DNA of 64,000 nucleotides from assembly GCF_009761395.1 (NCBI RefSeq), contig NZ_LEKN01000034.1:229321-293320 (forward strand), written 5' to 3'. The position numbers and the translations under genes were made by a program. The DNA is from Ursidibacter maritimus. Lineage in GTDB: Bacteria > Pseudomonadota > Gammaproteobacteria > Enterobacterales > Pasteurellaceae. The notes below the pieces were generated by a model. The model ran no database searches. It was not told the origin of the DNA and saw only the letters and a program-made list of their open reading frames with translations. This document shows, piece after piece, positions 1 to 8,962 of the stretch (position 1 is the stretch's first letter; the number at the start of each line of letters is the position of its first letter).

Positions 1-227
1 AAAGCTTTTGCTCTACAAGAGGGGGAATTTTGCCCTAGATTTGCAAGTTGAAACAAGCCCAACCCAAGCAAAGCTAAAGTATGGAACATTTGATATTTTA
101 GACCTGTATCGATCCACGCTAATGCTTTGGGTTCAAGCGTTTTCTCTAAACCATGAGCAGCAAATGCACCAAATGCAATACAAAAAAATCCGCTTAATGC
201 GGAAAGAAATAACCATCTATTTTTCAT
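1..227 (-). CDS. DUF423 family membrane protein, 5' part only
   Basis: The gene runs off the left edge, so only the first 75 codons are visible and they contain no stop. The protein starts MKNRWLFLSALSG and continues with the pattern GAFAAHGL, then W-D-T-G-L-K-Y-Q-M-F-H-T-L, which is the signature of the DUF423/YgdD family of small inner-membrane proteins of unknown function. Two adjacent ATG codons exist (230 and 227). An AAGGAG ribosome site lies about 5 bases before the second, so 227 is preferred. It is divergent from moaA. The family match is from motif recall; the function is unknown. Confidence 0.8.
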   Translation of the reverse strand, partial: MKNRWLFLSALSGFFCIAFGAFAAHGLEKTLEPKALAWIDTGLKYQMFHTLALLGLGLFQLANLGQNSPSCRAKA

Positions 228-421
228 CATTACTCCTTAACAAGTATATGAGCGGATCATACCATAGAATATAAATCTAAGCTTGCCACATAATAAAACA
301 ATCTCTAAAATGAACACATTTTTTCCGACTCCGAGCTTGTGTCCCTAAGTTTTTGCATTTTTTGAATAATTAAGCGGTAAGATTTCCGCTATTTTTTGCA
401 AAAATAAGGTAGCAAGCCTGT

Positions 422-497
422 AATCCAAATCATTTAACTAGCGTCTAATAACATTAATGAATTTGGGTTCAATGGATCAGTGAGAAATCGCTTATCC
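422..497 (+). promoter_or_regulatory. Structured RNA leader upstream of moaA (candidate molybdenum-cofactor riboswitch region)
   Basis: Two hairpins can be drawn by eye. In the first, 422-430 pairs with 461-469 (nine pairs, one G-U), is extended by CA/TG around one bulged A, and has an inner TTAA/TTAA helix. In the second, GGAT at 474-477 and AGTG at 479-482 pair with CGCT at 489-492 and ATCC at 494-497. They end 23 bases before the moaA ATG. In E. coli the moa operon carries a Moco riboswitch at this place, but I could not match its consensus here, so identity is inference. The rest of the 228-520 intergenic stretch holds one uptake-sequence-like motif at about 381-387 and no gene that I see. 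Confidence 0.35.
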
Positions 498-520
498 ACT
501 CGTGCTTAGAAAGGTGTCAA

Positions 521-1543
521 ATGCAAAATATCCCGATAAAAAATGTCGGTGATGGAATAGTTTCAGGGCTTATAGACCGCTTTGATCGGCAATATGTCTA
601 TCTGCGATTATCCATTACTGATGTATGCAATTTCCGTTGCAACTACTGCTTGCCCGATGGCTATCAGCCACCTTCACAACGTCAAACGTTTTTACGAGTT
701 GATGAGATTCAGCGTATTGTAAAAACCTTCGCTAGCTTGGGTACTGAAAAGGTGCGTATTACAGGTGGTGAGCCGACATTACGTAAAGATTTTTTAGAAG
801 TCGTCCATTCCATTTCACAAACAGCAGGTATCCGTCAGGTTGCCCTGACGACCAATGGCTATCGAATGGCTAGAGATGTGGGGCTTTGGCAAGAGGCTGG
901 AATTACCCATTTAAATGTGAGCATAGATAGCCTTGACCCTCGCCAGTTCCATCTAATTACGGGTGAAAACAAACTAGCATCCATTTTGACGGGGATTGAT
1001 CGTGCGTTTGAAATAGGTTATCAGAAAGTCAAAGTCAATGCTGTTTTGATGAAACAATATACGGAAAAAGGGCTAGATGATTTTCTGCGCTGGATTAAAG
1101 ACCGCCCAATTCAAATGCGATTTATTGAGCTAATGGAAACAGGCGAGATGGATCACTTTTTTAAGCAGCAACATCTTTCAGGGCAACAAATTCTAGCCAG
1201 ACTACAACAAGAAGGCTGGCAATTAAAGCCTAAAGCGATTACCGATGGCCCAGCTAAAGTGCTTTCTCACCCCGATTATCAAGGGGAAATTGGTTTAATT
1301 ATGCCTTATGAGAAACATTTTTGTGCCAGTTGTAACCGCTTGCGTGTATCGGCTCTCGGTAAATTACACCTTTGTTTATTTGGCGAAGAGGGTATTGATA
1401 TTCGAGATTTATTGCAATCGGACGAACAACAATTACAACTAGAAGCTCGTTTAAAATCCGCTTTACAAGGTAAGCGTGAGCATCATTATCTGCATATTGG
1501 CGATAGTGGTGTCAGAAATAATTTAGCCAGTATCGGAGGCTAA
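521..1543 (+). CDS. moaA: GTP 3',8-cyclase MoaA
   Basis: Radical SAM enzyme that converts GTP to 3',8-cyclo-GTP, the first step of molybdenum cofactor synthesis in the cytoplasm. The 340-residue protein has the N-terminal radical-SAM motif CNFRCNYC (C36, C40, C43), a GGEPTLR loop near residue 80, and the C-terminal second [4Fe-4S] site (FCASCNRLRVS and a later LCL). It ends in the conserved Gly-Gly tail needed for catalysis. A GAAAGGTG ribosome site precedes the ATG by about 5 bases. It is the first gene of moaA-moaC-moaD-moaE; moaB is absent, as in many operons. A structured leader lies just upstream. Confidence 0.96.
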   Translation: MQNIPIKNVGDGIVSGLIDRFDRQYVYLRLSITDVCNFRCNYCLPDGYQPPSQRQTFLRVDEIQRIVKTFASLGTEKVRITGGEPTLRKDFLEVVHSISQTAGIRQVALTTNGYRMARDVGLWQEAGITHLNVSIDSLDPRQFHLITGENKLASILTGIDRAFEIGYQKVKVNAVLMKQYTEKGLDDFLRWIKDRPIQMRFIELMETGEMDHFFKQQHLSGQQILARLQQEGWQLKPKAITDGPAKVLSHPDYQGEIGLIMPYEKHFCASCNRLRVSALGKLHLCLFGEEGIDIRDLLQSDEQQLQLEARLKSALQGKREHHYLHIGDSGVRNNLASIGG

Positions 1544-1576
1544 TTCATCTAACTTAATATGGTAGCAAAAGATAAT

Positions 1577-2059
1577 ATGAATACATTTACACATATCAAT
1601 CAAAACGGCGAAGCGAATATGGTCGATGTTTCAATGAAACAAGATAGCGTACGAGAAGCTAGAGCCGAAGCCTTAATTACAATGAACAGCGAAACCTTAC
1701 AAATGATTATCTCAGGTAATCATCATAAAGGTGATGTTTTTGCTACTGCTCGCATTGCTGGCATTCAGGCGGCAAAACGTACTTGGGAACTGATCCCCCT
1801 TTGCCACCCCTTATTACTCTCTAAAGTTGAAGTACAATTAGAAGCCTTACCTGAAACTAATCAAGTCAGAATCGAAACGCTTTGTAAGCTAACGGGGAAA
1901 ACAGGTGTAGAAATGGAAGCACTGACCGCCGCTAGTGTTGCCGCTTTAACTATTTATGATATGTGCAAAGCCGTACAGAAAGATATAGTGATTGAACAGG
2001 TTCGCTTGCTGACTAAAAGCGGTGGGAAATCAGGTAATTTTATTGCGGAGCCACGATGA
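1577..2059 (+). CDS. moaC: Cyclic pyranopterin monophosphate synthase MoaC
   Basis: MoaC works with MoaA to turn 3',8-cyclo-GTP into cyclic pyranopterin monophosphate. The 160-residue product starts [18 protein letters not shown], which aligns with the E. coli start. An upstream in-frame ATG at 1559 would add six residues but has no ribosome site and is outside the family's usual length. Visible family motifs are VREARAEA, the LIPLCHPL segment and the [21 protein letters not shown] block. The stop overlaps the moaD start as ATGA, indicating translational coupling. Confidence 0.95.
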   Translation: MNTFTHINQNGEANMVDVSMKQDSVREARAEALITMNSETLQMIISGNHHKGDVFATARIAGIQAAKRTWELIPLCHPLLLSKVEVQLEALPETNQVRIETLCKLTGKTGVEMEALTAASVAALTIYDMCKAVQKDIVIEQVRLLTKSGGKSGNFIAEPR

Positions 2060-2301
2060 TTACAGTTCTTTTTTTTGCACAAACAAGAGAGCTTGTTGGA
2101 GTAGATAGTTTAACACTAGAAGCAAACTTCACAACAGCTGAAGATCTTCGCCAACATTTAGCTCAACAAGGAAATAAGTGGGGATTAGCACTTGAAAGCG
2201 GTAAGTTATTGGTGGCAATTAACCAAACAATTTCTAGCTTATCGGCTGAAATCCAAGATGGCGATGAAATTGCATTCTTTCCGCCTGTAACAGGAGGCTA
2301 A
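2056..2301 (+). CDS. moaD: Molybdopterin synthase small (sulfur carrier) subunit MoaD
   Basis: Ubiquitin-fold sulfur carrier of molybdopterin synthase. Its C-terminal Gly-Gly is adenylated by MoeB and thiocarboxylated before the sulfur passes to precursor Z. The 81-residue protein has the expected size and ends in PPVTGG. The start overlaps the moaC stop by 4 bases, and moaE begins directly after its stop. The activating partner moeB is also in this window, at 19337-20089 on the other strand, so both halves of the sulfur relay are present. Confidence 0.94.
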   Translation: MITVLFFAQTRELVGVDSLTLEANFTTAEDLRQHLAQQGNKWGLALESGKLLVAINQTISSLSAEIQDGDEIAFFPPVTGG

Positions 2302-2772
2302 ATGCCACAGCAAACATTGATTAAAGTGCAACAAGATCCGTTCGATCAAAATGCTATTTATCGCTGGCTTAGTGAGCAACATAGCGTTGGAGCAACCACA
2401 TTATTTGTTGGCAAAGTGCGTGAAATGAATTTAGGCGATAATGTTTCTGGCTTATATTTGGAACATTACCCAGCAATGACAGAAAAAGCCTTACGGGAAA
2501 TTGTTGATGAAGCTCGTCACCGTTGGGAATTACAACGAGTCGCGGTTATTCACCGCATCGGTCAGTTATATACTGGCGATGAAATTGTCCTTGTTGGTGT
2601 AAGTTCCGCTCATCGTGGTGATGCTTATCACGCCAATGAATTTATTATGGACTATCTCAAAACTAAAGCACCTTTTTGGAAACGAGAAACCACCGAACAA
2701 GGTGATCGTTGGATAGAAGGCAGAGATTGCGATCAGCAGGCTGCGGATAAGTGGCATAACAAAGACAAATAG
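2302..2772 (+). CDS. moaE: Molybdopterin synthase catalytic subunit MoaE
   Basis: Large subunit of the MoaD2-MoaE2 molybdopterin synthase that inserts two sulfurs into cyclic pyranopterin monophosphate. The 156-residue product has the family blocks [27 protein letters not shown] and the C-terminal KAPFWKRE, which contains the catalytic lysine region. The ATG follows the moaD stop with no spacer. It is the last moa gene. A 37-base gap with an uptake-sequence copy separates it from ybeY. Confidence 0.95.
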   Translation: MPQQTLIKVQQDPFDQNAIYRWLSEQHSVGATTLFVGKVREMNLGDNVSGLYLEHYPAMTEKALREIVDEARHRWELQRVAVIHRIGQLYTGDEIVLVGVSSAHRGDAYHANEFIMDYLKTKAPFWKRETTEQGDRWIEGRDCDQQAADKWHNKDK

Positions 2773-2809
2773 AAAATATAAGCGGTCAGATTTTAGGAAT
2801 TTTTTACAA

Positions 2810-3295
2810 ATGAACCTTTTTATTGATTTACAACTCGCCTGTGAAAATAGTGATAACCTTCCCACAGAAGAAAAATTTACCCACTGGGTCAATCAAGCAT
2901 TAAGAATGCAAGCTCAAACAGCCGATTACCCAGAAACAGAAATGACGATCCGTATTGTCGATGAAGCGGAAAGCCACGAGTTGAATTTAACTTATCGTGG
3001 TAAAGATAAACCAACCAATGTTCTTTCTTTCCCTTTTGAAGTGCCTGATGGTATTGAATTACCGCTACTTGGCGATTTAGTGATTTGTCGCCAAGTTGTT
3101 GAAAAAGAAGCGATAGAACAGCAAAAGCCCCTTGATGCACACTGGGCTCATTTAGCTATTCACGGTACATTGCATTTGTTGGGCTATGATCATTTAACGG
3201 ATGAAGAAGCAGAAGAAATGGAAAGCCTTGAAACGCAGATTATGCAATCGCTCGGTTATGAAGATCCTTATCTTAGTGAGAAACTCCCTGAATAG
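2810..3295 (+). CDS. ybeY: Endoribonuclease / rRNA maturation factor YbeY
   Basis: Zinc-dependent endonuclease involved in 16S rRNA 3'-end maturation and ribosome quality control. The 161-residue protein carries the diagnostic H-x3-H-x5-H metal site as [11 protein letters not shown] (H118, H122, H128) and the TNVLSFPF segment conserved in the family. It lies between moaE and tmcA on the same strand. ybeY is often near phoH/ybeZ, so the moa neighbourhood here is a local arrangement. tmcA starts 12 bases after its stop, so the two RNA-modification genes may be co-expressed. Confidence 0.95.
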   Translation: MNLFIDLQLACENSDNLPTEEKFTHWVNQALRMQAQTADYPETEMTIRIVDEAESHELNLTYRGKDKPTNVLSFPFEVPDGIELPLLGDLVICRQVVEKEAIEQQKPLDAHWAHLAIHGTLHLLGYDHLTDEEAEEMESLETQIMQSLGYEDPYLSEKLPE

Positions 3296-3306
3296 AATAA
3301 TAGACA

Positions 3307-5160
3307 ATGCGACAATTAGCAGTATTGCTCTCGGCTGAAGGCATTGATGATTTAATTCAGCCATATTCAAGTGAAACTGTTTTTACACCGGGGCAAATTT
3401 TTTTACCTGACCTTGCTCCAATACCTTTCTCTAATGCAAAAACGTTACTTGGGCAAGAATTTCCGTTTGCGATTTATAATATGCAAGCGGAAAATGGGAT
3501 CTGTTTTAACTTAGAAGCCTTTGCGATTGTTGCTGGCACTATTCAACGTGGCGGAATTTTGTATTTACTCTGCCCCAAATGGCATAGCCTTACTGAACAA
3601 ATTGATCTTGATACACTTCGTTGGAATAATGCTCAAGCCATTGCTACACCGAATTTTTACCGTTGGTTTCAAGATCTTTTTCGTGCCTTTCATTTTAAAA
3701 TTATTCCGCACATTTCTGAGCTTCCCCCTAACGCAAAATGCTCAAAAGATACAGATATTGAGCTTGCTACACAAAAAAATACTCACCAACAGCAAATTAT
3801 TTTTGAAAAGCTACCGCTTGATCCAGCTAAGGTTCATCTCATCACTGCTCCAAGAGGGCGAGGAAAATCAACCCTGTCGGGAAAACTTGCTGAAAAATTG
3901 TCTCAACAACAGGCTGTGCTAATTACCGCCCGTAGTCATTCTGCTTTACCTAATTTCTGGAAAGGTATTGAAAATAACAAGGTAACTTTTTTTGCACCTG
4001 ATCGTTTAATTCAGACGATCGAACAGCAAAGTATCTCGCCAAATCAATGGCTATTTATTGATGAAGCCGCAACTCTCCCTTTGCCAATGCTCAAAAAACT
4101 TTGCCACTATTTTGATAAAGTGGTTTTAACCACCACAACGCATAATTATGAAGGAACAGGGCGAGGCTTTTCACTCAAATTTTTGCTACAACTCAACCGA
4201 AGTTATCAACAATGGCAACTCACTAAACCTTTACGTTGGGCAGAAGACGATCCACTGGAGCAATTTATTTGTCAGCTACTTTTGTTAGATGATGTACCTA
4301 TGCCTAGCTTATCACTCTCACCAAGTGTTCAAACAAAAATTGATTTCTATTATTTGCTTGCCAATGCACACTATAAAACCACCCCTACGGATTTACGCCG
4401 ATTATTTGATGCCGATGATCAGCAGTTCCATTCCTTAATTATCAATCAAAAAATTATTGCAGGCTGTTGGGCAATAAAAGAAGGAGGATTAGATCACGCT
4501 CTTACTCAAGCTATTTGGCGTGGAGAACGCCGACCACAAGGGAATTTAGTTGCACAATATCTCTGCTTTCAAGGGAATTTACCCGATGCTTGCAAACTTC
4601 GCTCTTTACGCATTTCTCGGATTGCCGTACAACCTGAATTTCAGCAACAAGGCTATGGCAAGCGGTTAGTTTCGCAAATTATTTTACAAATCTCACCGCT
4701 TGTTGATTTCCTTTCCGTTAGTTTTGGAATGAGCGATGAATTATTACATTTTTGGCAAGGTTGTGGCTTTCAGTTAGTACAAATTACCCCGACTGCTGAA
4801 GCTAGTAGCGGATTGCAAAGTGCGATGATGATCTATCCGCTTTCAGAACAAGGAAAACAATTCTGCCAACAAGCCAAGCAACAATTTGAGCGAGATTATG
4901 CTTTAATGACAGGAAATATCAACGAGAGTAATCGTGAATTATTAGATTATGATTGGCAAAATCTCAAGGGTTTTGTTAATGCTAAACGCTCATTTTCCAG
5001 CTGTATTGCCAGTTTAAAACGGCTTTATTTACGCTATCCGACAGAATTAGCAGACCTTGCACCTCTCTTTAGTCAAGCAAATATAGAACTACCCGCTTAT
5101 AAAAAAGTGTGGTTGGACAACTTACGCCAAAAGCTAAAGACTTTTTCGTTCTGTGAGTAA
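3307..5160 (+). CDS. tmcA: tRNA(Met) cytidine acetyltransferase TmcA
   Basis: Uses ATP and acetyl-CoA to form N4-acetylcytidine at the wobble base of elongator tRNA-Met. The 617-residue protein is somewhat shorter than the E. coli enzyme (about 670). Domains in order: a variable N-terminal module, a helicase-like ATPase core with P-loop APRGRGKST near residue 180 and Walker B-type DEAATLPLPML, a GNAT acetyltransferase domain with RISRIAVQPEFQQQGYG near residue 440, and a C-terminal tail. The last codons overlap a CRP site that belongs to the downstream mgl promoter. Confidence 0.93.
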   Translation: MRQLAVLLSAEGIDDLIQPYSSETVFTPGQIFLPDLAPIPFSNAKTLLGQEFPFAIYNMQAENGICFNLEAFAIVAGTIQRGGILYLLCPKWHSLTEQIDLDTLRWNNAQAIATPNFYRWFQDLFRAFHFKIIPHISELPPNAKCSKDTDIELATQKNTHQQQIIFEKLPLDPAKVHLITAPRGRGKSTLSGKLAEKLSQQQAVLITARSHSALPNFWKGIENNKVTFFAPDRLIQTIEQQSISPNQWLFIDEAATLPLPMLKKLCHYFDKVVLTTTTHNYEGTGRGFSLKFLLQLNRSYQQWQLTKPLRWAEDDPLEQFICQLLLLDDVPMPSLSLSPSVQTKIDFYYLLANAHYKTTPTDLRRLFDADDQQFHSLIINQKIIAGCWAIKEGGLDHALTQAIWRGERRPQGNLVAQYLCFQGNLPDACKLRSLRISRIAVQPEFQQQGYGKRLVSQIILQISPLVDFLSVSFGMSDELLHFWQGCGFQLVQITPTAEASSGLQSAMMIYPLSEQGKQFCQQAKQQFERDYALMTGNINESNRELLDYDWQNLKGFVNAKRSFSSCIASLKRLYLRYPTELADLAPLFSQANIELPAYKKVWLDNLRQKLKTFSFCE

Positions 5161-5222
5161 GATCACGTTTTTTTTCTCTTCTTTGGAGTATTATTTCACT
5201 AACAGTTACCGAAAATGTAACT
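5152..5222 (+). promoter_or_regulatory. mglBAC promoter: CRP site, -10 box and inverted-repeat operator
   Basis: A CRP site TGTGA-GTAAGA-TCACG spans 5152-5167 (centre 5159.5) and overlaps the tmcA stop codon. A -10 hexamer TATTAT lies at 5189-5194, which puts the expected start of transcription at about 5201. The CRP centre is then at -41.5, the textbook class II position. Directly downstream, AGTTAC (5204-5209) and GTAACT (5217-5222) form a perfect inverted repeat with a 7-base spacer, a likely repressor operator, though it does not fit the usual even-spaced GalR/GalS consensus. There is no good -35 box, consistent with CRP dependence. Confidence 0.75.
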
Positions 5223-5257
5223 AAATTTCAATCTATATTCCAAATAGGAGCCTGATT

Positions 5258-6250
5258 ATGAAAAAAACTGTGTTAAGCACACTTGCATTAGCTGTTGGTT
5301 TAGGCGTAATGGCAAGCTCAGCTCAAGCGGCTGATCGTGTTGGTGTAACTATCTATAAATATGATGACAACTTTATGTCTTTAATGCGTAAAGAAATTGA
5401 GAAAGAAGCAACTCAATATAAAAACATCGAATTATTGATGAACGACTCTCAAAATGCGCAATCAATCCAAAACGACCAAGTTGATGTATTGATTTCAAAA
5501 GGCGTTAAAGTACTTTCTATCAACTTAGTTGATCCATCTGCCGCACCAACTATTGTAGGCAAAGCAAAACCAGATGAAATTCCTGTTATTTTCTTTAATA
5601 AAGATCCAGGTGAAAAAGTGATCTCTGGCTATAAAAATGCTTACTATGTTGGTACAAACCCACAAGAATCTGGTGTTATTCAAGGTGATTTAATTGCAAA
5701 ACACTGGAAAGCAAACCCAGCTTATGACTTAAATAAAGATGGCAAAATTCAATATGTGCTCTTAAAAGGCGAACCAGGTCACCCTGATGCAGAAGCGCGT
5801 ACTAAATATGTTATTGAACAGTTAAATGCTGTTGGTATTCAAACCCAAGAATTATTCAATGATACAGGTATGTGGGACGCAGCACTTGCAAAAGATAAAA
5901 CAGATGCTTGGTTATCTAGCTCTAAAGCCAAAGATATCGAAGTGATTATTGCAAACAATGACGGTATGGCAATGGGTGCATTAGAAGCAACTAAAGCTCA
6001 CGGCAAAAAATTACCAATTTTCGGTGTAGATGCGTTACCTGAAGTATTACAACTTATCCAAAAAGGTGAAATTGCAGGTACAGTATTAAACGATGGTGTA
6101 AACCAAGGTAAAGCGATTGTACAAATGTCTGCAAACCTAGCGGCAGGTAAACCTGCAACTGAAGGAACTAAATGGCAATTAAAAGATCGTATCGTGCGTA
6201 TTCCATACGTTGGTATTGATAAAGACAATCTTGCTGAATTCTTAAAATAA
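5258..6250 (+). CDS. mglB: Galactose/glucose ABC transporter periplasmic binding protein MglB
   Basis: Periplasmic receptor of the high-affinity methyl-galactoside/galactose importer. The 330-residue precursor has a signal peptide of about 24 residues ([20 protein letters not shown], cut after AQA) and the sugar-binding-protein core starting [15 protein letters not shown]. The calcium loop DLNKDGKIQ and the segments DAEARTKYV and [12 protein letters not shown] match E. coli MglB. A TAGGAG ribosome site precedes the ATG. It is first in mglB-mglA-mglC and is followed by a hairpin that probably lowers expression of the downstream genes relative to the receptor. Confidence 0.97.
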   Translation: MKKTVLSTLALAVGLGVMASSAQAADRVGVTIYKYDDNFMSLMRKEIEKEATQYKNIELLMNDSQNAQSIQNDQVDVLISKGVKVLSINLVDPSAAPTIVGKAKPDEIPVIFFNKDPGEKVISGYKNAYYVGTNPQESGVIQGDLIAKHWKANPAYDLNKDGKIQYVLLKGEPGHPDAEARTKYVIEQLNAVGIQTQELFNDTGMWDAALAKDKTDAWLSSSKAKDIEVIIANNDGMAMGALEATKAHGKKLPIFGVDALPEVLQLIQKGEIAGTVLNDGVNQGKAIVQMSANLAAGKPATEGTKWQLKDRIVRIPYVGIDKDNLAEFLK

Positions 6251-6264
6251 AAAGTAGTAACTGG

Positions 6265-6288
6265 GGGGAGGTTCGCCTCCCCTTTTTT
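6265..6288 (+). terminator. Intercistronic hairpin between mglB and mglA
   Basis: GGGGAGG (6265-6271), loop TTCG, CCTCCCC (6276-6282), followed by six T. It is a G+C-rich 7-bp stem with a UUCG-type tetraloop and U-run, so it looks like an intrinsic terminator, yet it sits inside the operon. The likely role is partial termination or 3'-end protection of the mglB message, giving more receptor than ATPase and permease. Confidence 0.85.
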
Positions 6289-6300
6289 ATGAGGTTGGAT

Positions 6301-7818
6301 ATGACAGTACAAATTACACAAGACAGCCAAGTTCTTCTTACAATGGCAAATGTCAGCAAATCCTTTCCTGGTGTAAAAGCCCTCGATCACGCAAATTTAA
6401 CCGTTAAATCTCACTCTGTTCACGCTTTAATGGGCGAAAACGGTGCAGGCAAATCAACACTGCTCAAATGTTTATTCGGTATCTATGCGAAAGATGAAGG
6501 GGAAATTCTTTTTCTCGGCAAACCTGTTAATTTCAAAACTTCAAAAGAAGCATTGGAAAACGGAATTTCGATGGTTCACCAAGAATTAAACTTAGTTCGT
6601 CAGCGTAGCGTAATGGATAATTTATGGCTCGGACGTTATCCATTAAAAGGCTTTTTTGTCGATCACGCTAAAATGTATCGTGAAACAAAAGCCATTTTTG
6701 ATGAATTAGATATTGATATTGATCCGAAAGAGAAAGTAGCCAATCTTTCCGTATCTCAAATGCAGATGATCGAGATTGCCAAAGCTTTCTCTTATAATGC
6801 AAAAATTGTGATTATGGATGAACCGACATCATCTCTTTCTGAAAAAGAAGTCGAACATTTATTCACAATCATTCAGAAATTAAAACAACGTGGTTGTGGT
6901 ATCATCTATATTTCTCACAAAATGGACGAAATTTTTAAAATTTGTGATGAAATTACTATTTTGCGTGATGGCAAATGGATCAACACAGTTCCTGTTAAAG
7001 AAACCACAATGGATAATATTGTGGCAATGATGGTTGGACGTGAATTAACTCAACGTTTCCCACCCAAAACCAATACGCCTAAAGAAGTCATTTTGGAAGT
7101 TGAAAATCTTACTGCACTCAACCAGCCTTCTATTCAAGATGTCAGTTTTGAATTACGCAAAGGCGAAATTTTAGGTATTGCAGGACTTGTTGGAGCGAAA
7201 CGTACCGATATTGTTGAAACGATTTTTGGTGTGCGTGAGCGAAAAAGTGGTAGCGTGAAATTACACGGAAAAGAAATGGCAAATCGTACCGCTTTAGAAG
7301 CCATTAACAATGGTTTTGCTTTAGTCACCGAGGAACGCCGTTCCACAGGGATTTATGCTAATCTCAGTATTGAATTTAACTCTTTGATTTCTAATATGAA
7401 ATCTTATATCGGCTCATTCGGCTTACTCAGCAATAAAAAAATGAGAGGTGATACACAATGGGTTATTGATTCAATGAATGTCAAAACCCCTTCACATCGC
7501 ACCAATATAGGCTCGCTTTCGGGTGGTAACCAACAAAAAGTTGTTATCGGACGCTGGTTATTAACTCAACCTGACATTCTCATGCTTGATGAACCTACCC
7601 GTGGTATCGACATTGGGGCGAAATATGAAATTTATCAACTCATTATGCAATTGGCTCAAAAAGATAAAGGGATCATTATGATCTCATCAGAGATGCCTGA
7701 ATTACTGGGTGTAACCGACCGTATTTTAGTAATGAGTAACGGTAAAGTTGCAGGGATTGTTGAAACGGCGAAAACATCTCAAGAAGAGATTTTGCAACTT
7801 GCGGCAAAATATTTATAA
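6301..7818 (+). CDS. mglA: Galactose/methyl-galactoside ABC transporter ATP-binding protein MglA
   Basis: Two-domain ATPase that powers the Mgl importer. The 505-residue product closely follows E. coli MglA (506). The first nucleotide-binding domain has Walker [10 protein letters not shown], signature-region SVSQMQM and Walker [11 protein letters not shown]. The second has GLVGAKRTD in place of a canonical Walker A, then LSGGNQQK and [10 protein letters not shown], as usual for sugar ATPases of this class. Start 6301 is chosen because a GAGG ribosome site lies 6-7 bases upstream; an in-frame ATG at 6289 falls against the U-run of the hairpin and has no ribosome site. Confidence 0.96.
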   Translation: MTVQITQDSQVLLTMANVSKSFPGVKALDHANLTVKSHSVHALMGENGAGKSTLLKCLFGIYAKDEGEILFLGKPVNFKTSKEALENGISMVHQELNLVRQRSVMDNLWLGRYPLKGFFVDHAKMYRETKAIFDELDIDIDPKEKVANLSVSQMQMIEIAKAFSYNAKIVIMDEPTSSLSEKEVEHLFTIIQKLKQRGCGIIYISHKMDEIFKICDEITILRDGKWINTVPVKETTMDNIVAMMVGRELTQRFPPKTNTPKEVILEVENLTALNQPSIQDVSFELRKGEILGIAGLVGAKRTDIVETIFGVRERKSGSVKLHGKEMANRTALEAINNGFALVTEERRSTGIYANLSIEFNSLISNMKSYIGSFGLLSNKKMRGDTQWVIDSMNVKTPSHRTNIGSLSGGNQQKVVIGRWLLTQPDILMLDEPTRGIDIGAKYEIYQLIMQLAQKDKGIIMISSEMPELLGVTDRILVMSNGKVAGIVETAKTSQEEILQLAAKYL

Positions 7819-7836
7819 GCTAGAAGGAAATGAATT

Positions 7837-8847
7837 ATGTCCACGCTAACACAAAATAAATCTTTAGATTTTCTCAAACAAAATGCGATTTACTTCGTAT
7901 TATTGATACTTTTAATCATCATTATTGCCCAAGATCCTAGTTTCTTGAGTTTACGTAACTTCAGTAATATTTTGACGCAATCTTCTGTACGTCTAATTAT
8001 TGCCCTTGGGGTTGCAGGCTTGCTCGTTACTCAAGGTACTGACTTATCAGCTGGTCGCCAAGTAGGGCTTGCTGCTGTCATTTCAGCCACCTTGCTACAA
8101 GCAATGGATAATATGAATAAGGTATTTCCTAATTTAAGTGAAATTCCAATTCCTGTAGTTATTCTTGCCGTTTGTGCGATTGGTGCGGTTATTGGTTTGG
8201 TAAATGGCTTAGTTATTGCCTATCTCAATGTTACCCCATTTATTGCCACAATGGGTACAATGATCATCGTTTATGGTATTAACTCATTATATTACGATGC
8301 AGTAGGCTCATCACCAATTGCAGGTTTTAACGAAAGTTTCTCTAGTTTTGCACAAGGTTTCTTTAGAATCGGCTCATTTAATCTCTCATATATTACGATT
8401 TATGCAGCCATTGCTTCACTACTAGTGTGGATTATGTGGAATAAAACTCGCTTTGGTAAAAATATTTTTGCTATCGGTGGTAACCCTGAAGCTGCCAAAG
8501 TATCAGGCGTAAACGTGGCTCGTAACCTTGTTGTCATTTATATGATTGCGGGCGTATTCTACGGTTTCGGCGGTATGCTTGAAGCGGGTCGTATCGGTAG
8601 TGCAACCAATAACTTAGGCTTTATGTACGAATTAGATGCAATTGCCGCTTGCGTCGTAGGTGGTGTATCTTTCGCTGGTGGTGTAGGTACGGTTATCGGT
8701 GTTATTACTGGGGTGTTAATCTTTACAGTTATTAACTACGGCTTAACCTATATCGGCGTAAACCCTTACTGGCAATATATCATTAAAGGTAGCATCATCA
8801 TCCTAGCGGTTGCGATTGACTCGTTAAAATATGCGAAGAAAAAATAA
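7837..8847 (+). CDS. mglC: Galactose/methyl-galactoside ABC transporter permease MglC
   Basis: Inner-membrane permease of the Mgl importer, expected to work as a dimer. The 336-residue protein is rich in hydrophobic segments and carries the family pattern GTDLSAGRQVGL, the NG-VIAYLNVTPFIATMGTM region and GGNPEAAKVSG-V-V. It starts 18 bases after mglA behind an AGAAGGAAAT ribosome site. A strong terminator follows, closing the mglBAC operon. Confidence 0.96.
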   Translation: MSTLTQNKSLDFLKQNAIYFVLLILLIIIIAQDPSFLSLRNFSNILTQSSVRLIIALGVAGLLVTQGTDLSAGRQVGLAAVISATLLQAMDNMNKVFPNLSEIPIPVVILAVCAIGAVIGLVNGLVIAYLNVTPFIATMGTMIIVYGINSLYYDAVGSSPIAGFNESFSSFAQGFFRIGSFNLSYITIYAAIASLLVWIMWNKTRFGKNIFAIGGNPEAAKVSGVNVARNLVVIYMIAGVFYGFGGMLEAGRIGSATNNLGFMYELDAIAACVVGGVSFAGGVGTVIGVITGVLIFTVINYGLTYIGVNPYWQYIIKGSIIILAVAIDSLKYAKKK

Positions 8848-8866
8848 TTAAATTACTTTAAGCTAA

Positions 8867-8892
8867 GGCGAGATACTCTCTCGCCTTCTTTT
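8867..8892 (+). terminator. Intrinsic terminator of mglBAC
   Basis: GGCGAGA (8867-8873), loop TACTC, TCTCGCC (8879-8885), then TTCTTTTTT. It is a perfect 7-bp G+C-rich stem with a U-rich tail 20 bases after the mglC stop. Confidence 0.9.
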
Positions 8893-8962
8893 TTATTTCA
8901 ATTAATCCAGTAGCATTTTATTCCTTTATAATGCCCTATATTTCAATTACTTTTCTTAAATT

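Noticed and set aside
8..274. Rightward 88-residue open frame at the left edge
   Set aside because: It is antisense to the DUF423 gene, whose protein sequence is recognisable on the minus strand.
2566..2892. Leftward open frame over moaE and ybeY
   Set aside because: It has no ribosome site or recognisable motif, and both plus-strand genes under it are well supported.
5998..6390. Leftward open frame over the mglB-mglA junction
   Set aside because: It crosses the intercistronic hairpin and lies opposite well-conserved transporter genes.
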